From Rhynochetos jubatus (lineage: Eukaryota; Chordata; Aves; Eurypygiformes; Rhynochetidae), in assembly GCA_027574665.1 (NCBI GenBank), contig CM050652.1, positions 35,173,631 through 35,237,630 on the forward strand: 64,000 bases of DNA, written 5' to 3'. Every line of letters starts with the position of its first letter. Position 1 is the first letter of the stretch. The translations under genes were made by a program, and so were the position numbers. Under the pieces are notes generated by a model that made no database searches, was not told the origin of the DNA, and worked only from the letters and a program-made list of their open reading frames with translations. This document shows positions 54,205 through 64,000 of this stretch, piece after piece.

Positions 54205-54451
54205 TGATGTCCACTGAGTATTAGACCAATAACCACCCCCTAGTCAGTCAGTAATTCTACAAAACGTGTAACTGTCAAACTTAGTTTGAAACCCACTGAC
54301 TATTTTCAACCAAGTAAATGTACAAAGAGCATTTACGCAGACCTTGTTTCCATTGAAAACTCAGTAAATAGTTGATTAGAACAATGATAAGATTAAATAA
54401 AAAGAGAAGTTAGTACAGACCAGACTATAGAGCTCAACAGGAATGGCAAGC

Positions 54452-54489
54452 TGGTTTCTTTGTGGTAGGTTTTGGGTTTGTTTGGTTTT
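54452..54489 (+). repeat. T/G-rich low-complexity tract
   Basis: GGTTTCTTTGTGGTAGG, then TTTTGGGTTTGTTTGG. It is mostly G and T. Confidence 0.7.
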
Positions 54490-54628
54490 AAGAACTAGGG
54501 AAATAATGTGGTTTTACCCAGAAGATAACTACAGAATGAAGAATCACATAAAGCTGCACTGCAACTCCGCTGCAGCATAACAGAGATAATGCCCAAAACA
54601 CCAGGTTCCAATGCTTTACTTTTAGCTT

Positions 54629-54646
54629 CCTTTCAAGCTTGAAAGG
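54629..54646. repeat. 18-bp perfect palindrome
   Basis: CCTTTCAAGCTTGAAAGG equals its own reverse complement, with a HindIII-type AAGCTT core. It has no spacer. Confidence 0.9.
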
Positions 54647-55546
54647 TTTTACTCATAAATCCGATGTCTGCACACAGCTAGACACAACCAGTACAACAAC
54701 AGATTCAGCATGATGCTATTTGTCTAAATTCCTGGTACTCATTTGCGCACCTTCTTATTGAAGACATGTTTCTAAACATGTACAGACTATCTTGTACCTC
54801 AAAATAAAGCAAAACCACAAATTTATTTTCGGTTGGGCAGAATAATTCATTAAATAAATGTCATCTGTGAGTTGTACACCTTTTTCACACTATCAACTTC
54901 AAAAAAATACTCTCAACAGTATCCTCCTGAAGATGCTCCTCCTCTTTTCAAAACTAACACTGCACATGGCAGGAAGAGGGGGTTAACTTAATTTCAACAC
55001 TCAAATTTAGCTCTGCAGTAATGCCTTTTTTTTAAAGATGCTCACAAAGAAAACAACTATAGGCATATTAAGCTGAATTAAATACATTCAATCTTGCTCT
55101 ACAACTACCATACTGTTTTACATTCTATGCTGTTAAAATGTGATATGTAATGATGAACAATAAATGCCCAATGTGCCTCGTAAGCATCTGAGGTCCAGAA
55201 TGGGGGATGTGCTAGGTGAAATACTCAATAGAAACTTTAATCAAAAGAGCCTTAAGGACGTAGAGAGAAATTACTTCATCTCCCACCATGAGATAACAGG
55301 ACAGTATCTAGTGAAAGAAAAAAAGTCATATCATTCCTCATGGTTTAGGCAGGGAAATAACTCAGAGAAGCCATTCTGACCAGCTCACAAAAATGCCTTC
55401 AAGTATTAGCTGGAAGAAAGATACAGGATACAGAAGGAAGATGCAGCTTTAGGGACTCCGAAGCTTGCCAGCCCAGCTGTGGGGCTCATTAGCCACCATC
55501 ACAAGCTAGTTAAGATGCTGAAATAGCCAAGAAAAAATATTATGGT

Positions 55547-55598
55547 AAAAAACCCCAACAAAACAAACCACACCCCACTACTACAACAACAAAACAAC
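55547..55598 (+). repeat. A/C-rich low-complexity tract
   Basis: About 52 bases of A and C with two T (ACCCCAACAAAACAAACCAC and on through CTACTACAACAACAAAAC). No G. Confidence 0.85.
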
Positions 55599-58500
55599 TT
55601 ATGTCTAACCATAATTCTACAAATGCATTCTGATGTGTCATCTTTTTACAACTCTGAAAAGAAACTTTTCCTGTAGCGGATCAAATAAATGTATTTTTAA
55701 CCCTAAACCTTTACTTAGAACCAGTCTGACCTCAGGACATCGGGCACACAACAAGGCATCGCGTTGCCAAGGACATTAATGATACTTGTGATGCTCAAGT
55801 CCCATTTGAGTTCAAGGGTTCTCAGAGAATATTAGCGTGCTCCTTTACTAAACCGTAAGGGTCACGCAGGGATTGCATGGGTCATTGCAAGGATCAGGGT
55901 GGAGAAGGGCTTTGTGTGACAAGCCTTGGGCAAGCCACCTCCTTGGTACTCAGCAGTTCACTCTAAGAGTGTCTAAACTTTGAGAATCCTTAGAGAGTTC
56001 TGCAATGAACATGAAGTTGGCATATGAGTCATCAAAACACAGGGCAGGAATAAGCTTTTAAATTCAGCTGCAGCCTGATTTGAACTGACAGCGATGCCAT
56101 TTTACTTTGGTGACCATAGCAAGTTGTGCTGTATTTTTGACCAAGATCTACATCAGTTTTACCATGAATAGCTTTACGTTTCCAATGGGTTGCTGTCATA
56201 ATCCAGAAATGGTGAGTTTAGAAAAAATTAAAAGGAAAATCAGAACATTTGTGTTTTGAGATGACATTTTGCTTGTAGCAAAAAAACCATCCCAGGGCCT
56301 ACTCAGAAACATGAATGTACATTGGCGTACATTGATAAGACAGACTCAGATATGTCTTTAGTCATATTTAATCTTGTTTAAAATTGCTCGCTAAAGGGAA
56401 TGGCACAGCAATCAACAGCAGGAAAACTCAAGGGAGGATTTCCCACCCCCACTCCAAGAAGCTTTTTTACTGATTATTTGGACCAATGTTCACCTTCAGC
56501 TCTTCTGGTGTACAGAAAACAAGCACACACACTTTTCCTCTCCATAACAGCTAAAACAATTTCTAGAGAAACTTAAAAGTGTTGGCATTAAATGTTCAAG
56601 TACTTTGTGTAGAGCAGCTGAACACAGTGAACTGTTTAATCTGCCAGGAAAGGAAAATACCCAAAATCTTCTGTTCCTGGGGTCCATACCACATGCCTAG
56701 CAAAGAGCAAGCACATCAACACTCACTGCACATGAGCAGTGGTTGGTTAGTGACAGCAGATTCACATCCCAGCTGGCGAGGAGATACATCTTCTCCTCAA
56801 GAAGATTCCCTCAGTGCTAGTCAAAACCCTCCTCTGATGCTTGTATCGTGAGGTGATAGAAGGCTTGTACCAGTGACCTTAAAAGCTATTTTCATCTGGG
56901 ATTATAAAACCTGGAGCAATACATGCTGGATAAAGGGCAAAGATCAAAAAAGAAGAAATTCATTGGTCAGCAAAACAGGAGGGTGGGAGTTGACCATTTG
57001 CCATTCCTTAAAAACAAAACCAAACAAAAGCATTAGGGTTGTCATTAAAGCAAGCCCCACAACAAAGATAAAAGCAGTTTTCAAGGTTTTTGCAGTATGA
57101 AGCTGTGTGGCAAGAACCTAGGCTAATATCCAGTGCTATGTAAAATCAGTGAGACAACCAAAGTTCCTGACTGCCACAAATTCCTACAGAGGTACCGCCA
57201 TAAATATATGATTTAATTCTTACCAAAGGCCTGGTCTACGAAGCTCCACAAGCAATACCAAGGAACCTGAGAAAGGGCTGTTCACACACCATTAATTGGA
57301 CAGAAACAAGGAAAATGCTCAGAGAATGCACAAGAAACGCAAAGAAGAACAGATAAAACCCAGGGTTTTTAGAGCATCTCCTTCTAATTCCTCTATGTTG
57401 GTAATTTTTTTAAGTTCTGACTGAAAAATCTTTTATCCAGGTAAGTGTACATTGTTGCCTTCAGACTTCCCTATTTCTTGGCCTCATTGCTGCATTCAAC
57501 AGAATTACTAGTACACAAATTATGTACAGTAACATACTTAAACTCTTTGCAGGAGTAACATTTAAAACTGGGAAGTAGTCATAAAGCAATATATGTTTCT
57601 TTTAATCCAAGGTTTTGTCCACGTAGTAATGGAACTTGCCATGTTTCAGCCACCTATATCTGAAAACTGTCCTTTAAAAATAGGATGCTTCAAATCATTA
57701 AGACACTGCATACTGCAGAATATGAACTAGAATTACTTTCACTCACCAACTGAGAAGTGTTTGCTATTTATACTGTGCTGTAATTCTGATGCATCCTCTC
57801 CATTTAAAAAAACCCACATAAATATATTTGGTACTGGAATAAAAGGGAAAAACATTTTAGCATTCAAGCTCATCTAATAATACAATGAGATCACATTAAA
57901 ACAAACAGCTTCCTGCCAGACAAATAAGGGAAAGTATCAGCACTGTTGGATCAAGTCATAATGGATTCATTTGATGAGAAGCTAAAAACCCGAGGACTTT
58001 CGAAGGCGATACATAATCATCCACCCACCAAACGTTCAGAACAGCACCCTCCCAGGCAAGAATTCACAGTGTCGGACTGACAGTGTTGAAATACACAGTC
58101 ATCCTGGATGCTATGTTTGCTTTCTCCTCCAGTGAGCAAAATGAGGCAAAACCATCACTGTGATCCAAACACATGAAAGACTTTAAACACAACCCATTTC
58201 TACCATGAGCTCTTGGGAACTCACTGAAACTATGCCCATATCTAGAATGGCACCAGTTTAATTTACAAGTATTCCTCCCCCCCTTCCCTAGTTACATCAA
58301 ATGAAGCAAACATAGCTGAGGCTTGGAGAGAAAGAGAGCCACCAATTTGCCAAAGCCACCTGATTGATAGCACCGATTACAGAGCTCACATCAGTAAAGG
58401 GCTAATCCTGTCCATAGTGGGATGACCCTCTCCCTGAAGGAACCCAGAAAAGCCACCTCCACTTCCAGGGTAAGAAAACAGAGGGTGCAGATGAGACATA

Positions 58501-58963
58501 CATGAGCAGATTTATCATGAGTCACAACACAACTTTGGCATTTCAAGAAATACAGTGTAGCTCCAAAACGTGTAAGATGGGTAAAACAGAGAATAAGTGA
58601 AATGACTGAATTTTAAGGACAAGTGACAGTATCAGATGACACTGTTGTATACTTCTACTTAAAAACTGTAAGCAAATTGTATCAACAGATAATGCTCCCA
58701 GAAAGCAGGATATGCTCCTACACACAGAGCAAAAATAATGACAAGCTTTCATGAAATCCAGTGTAAGACAACATGTGACACTTATCCTGTCAGCAAAAAG
58801 GCTTTTTCATTGTAACACTAAGAAGGAAATACAGCCCTACTGACATGCCACTCTCAGTCCTGAAGATGATGAATACACATTACCTGAGGGCAAGCAAGAA
58901 AACCTTAAATCTTCAGGTAAAAAGGGAAGTCCATTCCCCAATTTTCTCTGCCCTCATTTTTTT

Positions 58964-58985
58964 GGGGGTGGGGGTGGGAGAGGGG
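58964..58985 (+). other. Canonical G-quadruplex motif
   Basis: GGGGG-T-GGGGG-T-GGG-AGA-GGGG: four G runs with loops of 1, 1 and 3 nt on the plus strand, which is the PPM1H template strand. It ends 5 bp before the CR1 copy begins. Folding is predicted from the pattern only. Confidence 0.6.
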
Positions 58986-58990
58986 AGTTT

Positions 58991-59516
58991 GGCCAGCAGG
59001 AATAGAGCAGTGACTGTCTCCCTCAAATCCTGTGTTCAGTTTTGGGCCCCTCACTACAAGAAAGACACTGAGGTGCTGGAGCGTGTCCAGAGAAGGGCAA
59101 CGGAGCTGGGGAAGGGTCTGGAGCACAAGTCCTGTGAGGAGCGGCTGAGGGAACTGGGATTGTTTAGCCTGGAGGAGGCTCAGGGGAGACCTTACTGCTC
59201 TCTACAACTCCCTGGAAGGAGGCTGCAGAGAGGTGGGGGTTGGTCTCTTCTGCCAGATGACAGGAGAAGAGGAAATGGCCTCAAGTTGCACCAGGAAAGG
59301 TTTAGATTGGTTATTAGAAAAAATTTCTTACCCAAAACAGTTGTCAAGCACTGGAACAGGCTGCCCAGGGAAGTGGTTGAGTCACCATCCCTGGAGGTAT
59401 TTGAGATGCATAAATTTGGCACTTAGGGGCATGGTTCAGTGGTAGACTTGGCAGTGCTAGGTTTATTGTTGACTCAATGATCTTAAAAGTCTTTTTCAAA
59501 CTACATGATTCTATGA
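58991..59516 (+). mobile_element. CR1 LINE, 5'-truncated, C-terminal ORF2 and 3' UTR
   Basis: This plus-strand CR1 copy runs from near GGCCAGCAGG to the terminal GATTCTATGA. The translated frame to 59426 keeps the CR1 ORF2 C-terminus: V-L-E-R-V-Q-R-R-A-T-E-L, C-E-E-R-L-R-E-L-G-L-F-S-L, R-R-G-N-G-L-K-L, H-W-N-R-L-P-R-E-V-V and P-S-L-E-V-F. The 3' UTR follows, with one terminal octamer-type repeat at the end. The frame is continuous through the CR1 part, although there are small deletions against the family consensus I remember, so this is one of the younger copies here. It is antisense to PPM1H. It lacks the endonuclease and most of the reverse transcriptase, so it is inactive. Confidence 0.95.
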
Positions 59517-62377
59517 GGCCAGCAATGAAGACATATATGCCCATTCAGACTGCACATGCAGAAAATGCAGGTGGTCTTTACAAGTCTGTAGGATTACAGT
59601 CCTAAGAATGAAAGACATCCAAACCTCAGGCTTTTCACAGAAGTCACCTCTGATGGCTTTAGAAAAGTTGTGAACTACTTTATGAGCATGCTTAATGATT
59701 CAATGGGCTGTCATTTTTGCTTTCTCTTAACTGAGGAGAGTTGTCTGACTATACCAGTTTCATTTAAATGATTCAAACATATTAAAGCAAACATTTAAGA
59801 GGTTACTGATCTGTGCTGGTTTTCATCATCCAACTGTATACACCATCTCATAATTTCAATTTTCCTCCTCTTTTTACATTCAAGGAGTGAAGAAAATACA
59901 AGGCAAATTTTTGAAAAATTATAATGAGAAATTTCTAACAATTACAGAAATTTTACACTTCATCTAAAGTTACAGACAAGCACAACACTGTTCTTTGCTG
60001 GTACTAAGTAACCATGTAATAAATTGGGAAGGAATACAATTCCAGTAGAATTGAATATTGGATTATACAGCATATGTTACTGCTTGATTAATAGCTTAAG
60101 GATATCACTAAATATAAAACATTCAGTAGAGAATGACATTCTGGCAGTTCATCTCCAGTCTAGGTCCAAGAGATACAACATCATCATCCTTGCAGCTGGC
60201 TCCCCTTCTTCTCACTGTCCCATACTACAGGGAATTTGGGTTCCATAGTCTCAGGGTCGCTTCTGGACAGACATTAGAGGACTAGAAAACAACATGAGGT
60301 TATACCACCAAAGCCTGCCTAATAGGACAGCTATCTCATAAAGCCATCAGGCTGAGCAGCTTAGTCAATAACTAAAAGCATTTTTTCTTGAAAAATTACA
60401 GCTTTACAAAGCTTTCAAGTGTAGTCACTTCATTTCACTATGGTTGCATAGTATCTAGTATGATATAAAGCATTTTCCAAGCTGTAAACACATACCTGAT
60501 GAAGGTGTCCCAAATTTAAGCAGTGTGAGAGCAAAAACCACACCACCTAACACCGATTTTTGAAAGTCAAACATCAGGAAATGTGTTCCTCTGCAAAGTC
60601 CCACAAGTTCTGCTGCTGCTTAAACCTGACAAATTTTTCCCATGTGAATTATTGCTTTATGATTTGCCTTAAAAATCAACAGCCTGGAAGGCATTTAGGC
60701 TGTTAAAAATTAATGAACAGAGGCCTTTTAGCTCTTACTTTATACTCGAGTATCAAGAGGTCCTCCGTGAAGGATTTCATTAATTTGAGCAGAATCGATA
60801 GAAGCTGTCCACACAGCCTCTCCTTGCCAATTATAAGTATACCACAGTAATTATACAAACACCTGCTCCCTTTCACATGACCCAGGTAACGCTTTCAGTT
60901 GTGACACTCTGAGCTCTGACAGAGAAGCACCCAGATCTCTGTACCTGCTTGCAGGTATATCCTTGTTGTTGAAGAAGAAAAAAGACTCTTCTCACCCATC
61001 CCATACATACACTCTCTGCACGCTTACATGTAAATGCTTTGGGAATAAGCCATGAATAAGGGCCTGAGTAGGGAACTTCATGTTTCATATTATTCAAATA
61101 ATGAAGTTAGGCAAGATGTTTCAAGAAATAAATTGTATGTGATAAGCATAAATACCTAGAGATGCATTCACAGGCTAAAAGCAGATCAATGTAGAGATAC
61201 TGTACAAGAAGAAGAAAAAAAAATCGTCACACCCCTCCCTGTGTCTGTCCCCTAAACCAGTCAAACAATGCACACAACTGTTTTAACCAAAAAAACCCAA
61301 CATTTGTGGAACATTTCTCTTCTTCCATGTTTCTGTCCCTCCCAGCAACACCCACACAGTAGCTACATATAGCAAAGCAAAAAATCTTCAGGGCTGTTTC
61401 CACCTGTAGGGACAGCAGGCAAATACAGAGGTAAAAATAAAGCAATAAATAAATCCAATTTATTTAAAGCATCATTCCTTCTTTCCTTCCAAGCCATGAA
61501 ATTCAGTGCTGAGTTTTAGGACCCCTTCTATATGTGTTGGGGAAGAAAGCAGCTGTGAGCTCCCTGGGCCAGTCCACAAGCTGTCCCAGGGAATATGTGC
61601 CACTGCCCCGGCACTGCCCTTCTGTCCCATGCACAGGCCTGGGCACAATGCAAGAGCAGAGCTGCCAGACGCTTCCTTCACTATGACTGCATCTTCGTGC
61701 TGGAATACATTCCCACTCTGAATGTGTAAAATGGGTTGGAAATGCCCTTTGCAAACATACCAACTGGAGTGTAATGAGCCTTCCTTGGGACATGGGAGTA
61801 CACTGGGGCAGCCACAGCTGACACAAGCACTTCACTCATTGCTACAAGCATTCCTGCAGAGGCACACAACTGCCTCCTACGTAAAAATATCAAATCCTAC
61901 AGATTTCTCAGCTGCAGGTGGGCACAAACAGCGAGATAGCTGACAGCATCAGACACGTCTGAAATGGATACCTGGAACTTACTCTCTCAAGTCTGGCCTA
62001 CGCAGAGTTTATCTGTCCTCTCCATGTCCAGCTGAACAGCTGAATCAACTTTTTTTATTCATCCACTGGAGATGCCCAGCCAGAATATATTAGTTCTGCC
62101 AACCAGGCTCTTAAATACAGACTCAGGAAAACACGTCTTGAGGGCTGACATAATCTGGATCTGTCACTAAGCCTCCTAATTCCCTTTGAATTTCATTCCA
62201 GCTCAGGAAGCCTGCAGCTGGCTATAACAGGAGCTCATGCCAAACAGAAGAGGCAACCTTCATGCTTTGCATGGGATGGCTTCTGCACTGGGGAAGGTCT
62301 GTCATGCAGGACATCTGCAAGTGTCCAGTTCAAAATGAACAACTGGGGGAAGGAGGTTTTTGTTTTCTCTCTTTTTC

Positions 62378-62396
62378 TTTTTTTTTTTTTTTTTTT
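62378..62396 (+). repeat. T19 homopolymer in a pyrimidine-rich stretch
   Basis: Nineteen T preceded by TTTTCTCTCTTTTTC. The whole stretch 62357-62396 is pyrimidine-rich apart from one G, and therefore A/G-rich in the PPM1H sense. Confidence 0.95.
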
Positions 62397-62856
62397 AAGC
62401 TGTCTGTTCCAAAAAGAATGGTGTTTGGCTGGGAAAAGAAGTGCTCAGCTTCAGTGCTAAATTAGTATCATAGTTAGTAATCAGCATGATGCAGACAACA
62501 ATAATGAAGACTACTAAATGCCAGTGAGTCAAGAAAAGCAATAACAATCAATCAAGTAGCAGCAGCAAAATTCAGATTCCTGCAGAAACACAGGCCATCA
62601 ACCCCAGGTACAGATGGCCCACGTTTCAGCCTGGCTGGTCCCGGCTCAGCGTGTTACATCAGCCAGACTCTTCGAACAAGGCTTTCCAGTTCCTCTGATG
62701 AGTCCTTGGCCTTGCAGTTAAACAGGTTCAAGTCAACTAAAGGTACAAGGTAAGTGAAGAACTCATTCATATTAAGAAAAATACTGAACTGCCAGTACCA
62801 ACCCATAAAATCACTACCATTGGTGGTTGTGCAGGTTAAAATAAATCTCTAACATC

Positions 62857-62880
62857 ACCAGGCCATTTTTTTGGCCTGGT
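62857..62880. repeat. Perfect 9-bp inverted repeat with T6 loop
   Basis: ACCAGGCCA (62857-62865), six T, then TGGCCTGGT (62872-62880). It could form a GC-rich hairpin in DNA or intronic RNA. It is too short to suggest a microRNA precursor. Confidence 0.85.
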
Positions 62881-64000
62881 ACCTGCCTATTAACACCACA
62901 GTGCTGTGGTAGTTCAACTCAGCCACATCCAGTGTAAATCCTACAGAATAACTACCGCAAGGTCAGTGACAGTCATGACTGGAACTTCCCAACAATTTTT
63001 TCCAGAGACCAGTTAACTAGATTTCACAACAAACATGAGAGAAGAGGAATATCATTAGTGAAGTCAGTAGTTAGCTAGCAAGGGTGTAACTTCATTGAAT
63101 TAAACAAAAAAAATTCAATAATCAGGTCAAATATACAACACAAAAGCTGGGTTACAGTGTTTGCACTCAAGTCAGCCAGCTGTGAAAAAACATTAATCAG
63201 GTAAATATTTAAAGTTTCTTTTTATCGCCTCTATTTTTAAAAATTGCCTTTATAATAAGCGTTGTAAAAAGCACTGATATACATTAGTTTGTACTACCTC
63301 CTTTTTTGTTTTCGTAAAGGAACTAGTAGAGCTCAGTTGGTGTAGCAGGTTCCTCCCTAAATATTTTAATGATTTCTGAAATAACCATACATGGTGCAGT
63401 ACTCCCTTGAAAGCATGGAAAAATCTACATCCACAGTCCTACAGCCTGTACTAATGTCTGCTAGCACACAAATTCCAGATAAAGTGATGTCTTCCTAATA
63501 ATGTCAGAAACCCCAGATTAATATTCCTATAATCAGTGTCAAACACTCATTGAGTGGGGAGGTCAACAGTCTCAAACACTTCTGTTGAACTTGCTCCCTA
63601 GCATAAGGGAAAAGTAATACATAGTCTAGAGATCTGAAACAGCAGTGCAATTAATCATTATTACCAAGTCCTAGGCAAAAGAGATCAAACGTTACACTAC
63701 CAAGAAGGACACAATCACAGTTTCTGGAGTATCGCGCACACAGCCTGGGACAGCATAGCACAGCTTGTGGCAATGACCTCCTTCACCAGCAGGCAGCAAG
63801 CAAGGACAGAGGCTGGTTGCAACCCCTGAGTGCCAGTGGCTGCGGGGCAAGAAGGGATGGAGCAGCACCATGAAAGAGGTATGTGAGAGAAAAATCAATG
63901 TCTGTGCACTGAAAGGGCTAGGAAGATGGATGTTTCCCAAACCTTTCAAAAATGTGCAGAAGTACAGTGACACAGCTGCTTTGAAATTAAGTCCTTTTCT

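Larger units (their letters stand above)
1..64000 (-). other. PPM1H: PPM1H gene body, internal part (exons 2-4 and flanking introns)
   Basis: Three consecutive exons of one phosphatase gene lie on the minus strand in the expected order and joinable phases, so 14130-31054 is certainly gene body. Extending the gene to both window ends is inference: exon 1 (residues 1-82, with the start codon and the Golgi-targeting N-terminal helix known in the human protein) was not found up to 64000, and the exon that should follow residue 290 was not found down to base 1. Human PPM1H is also a large gene with long introns. In mammals PPM1H dephosphorylates LRRK2-phosphorylated Rab8A and Rab10 at the Golgi and has been reported to act on p27/CDKN1B. 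No other gene competes for the space. Confidence 0.8.
31055..64000 (-). other. PPM1H: PPM1H intron 1, partial (at least 32.9 kb)
   Basis: This region lies upstream of exon 2 in the direction of transcription. The acceptor is TTTTCTTAG, preceded by a long T-rich tract. No GC-rich first exon or start region was found up to 64000. It holds all three CR1 fragments, most of the A/C-rich tracts, an X-box match, a G-quadruplex motif, short tandem duplications and two notable inverted repeats, each listed separately. Between these (31.1-35.9, 36.6-41.7, 41.9-58.9 and 59.5-64.0 kb) I see only AT-rich single-copy-looking sequence with short chance open frames. The longest non-repeat frame, 45075-45554 on plus, shows no domain. 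Confidence 0.75.

Noticed and set aside
61503..61835. 110-codon minus-strand open frame, Cys-rich
   Set aside because: No recognisable family, and it is mirrored by open frames on the other strand.
1..64000. tRNA, rRNA, snoRNA or microRNA genes, including let-7i, which lies near PPM1H in mammals
   Set aside because: No tRNA B-box or let-7 mature sequence was noticed. In mammals let-7i lies beyond the 3' end of PPM1H, so it is not expected here.
1..64000. Endogenous retrovirus or LTR elements
   Set aside because: No paired LTRs, primer-binding site or retroviral protein motifs were seen on either strand.
1..64000. CRISPR arrays, operons or prokaryotic terminators
   Set aside because: The window is vertebrate intronic DNA. 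The hairpin plus T run at 62857-62880 has the T run in the loop and is not a terminator.

Overview
This is vertebrate, most likely avian, nuclear DNA. It is AT-leaning and CpG-poor, with long introns and no operons or prokaryotic signals. Three decayed CR1 LINE fragments are the only interspersed repeats I could recognise. One of them ends in the terminal motif ATTCTATGA typical of bird CR1, and this low repeat density fits a bird better than a mammal or crocodilian. I cannot name the species. The 3' CR1 copy resembles groups common in neognath birds.

The window lies inside one gene on the minus strand, PPM1H, a PP2C-type Ser/Thr phosphatase of the PPM1H/J/M subfamily. Three coding exons can be placed to the base, each with canonical AG and GT borders: 31054-30889 (166 nt), 22110-21766 (345 nt) and 14242-14130 (113 nt). 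Numbered by alignment with human PPM1H (recalled, not searched), they correspond to residues 83-137, 138-252 and 253-289 plus two bases of codon 290. They carry the N-E-D metal-site motif, the F-D-G-H-A-G motif, the S-G-G-C-T-A strand and the N-A-G-D-S-R motif. The phases join without a break, so this stretch of the gene looks functional. Exon 1 should lie above 64000. The exons for the flap region and the C-terminal half should lie below base 1; I searched for them by eye and did not find them.

Layout from high to low coordinate, which is the direction of transcription: partial intron 1 (31055-64000) with three CR1 fragments, A/C- and T/G-rich tracts, an RFX-type X-box match, a G-quadruplex motif and a few palindromes; exon 2; intron 2 (22111-30888), plain; exon 3; intron 3 (14243-21765), with a G-rich homopurine block close to exon 3 and a compact CpG-rich island near 17.55-17.86 kb; exon 4; partial intron 4 (1-14129), with homopolymers only.

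I found no second gene, RNA gene, endogenous retrovirus or CRISPR array. Nearly all other open frames are short, lack recognisable domains and look like chance. No undescribed biological system is evident. The best leads are the intron 3 CpG-rich island with its 18-bp repeats, the frame-neutral exon 3 that carries catalytic residues, and the recurrent strand-asymmetric A/C tracts.
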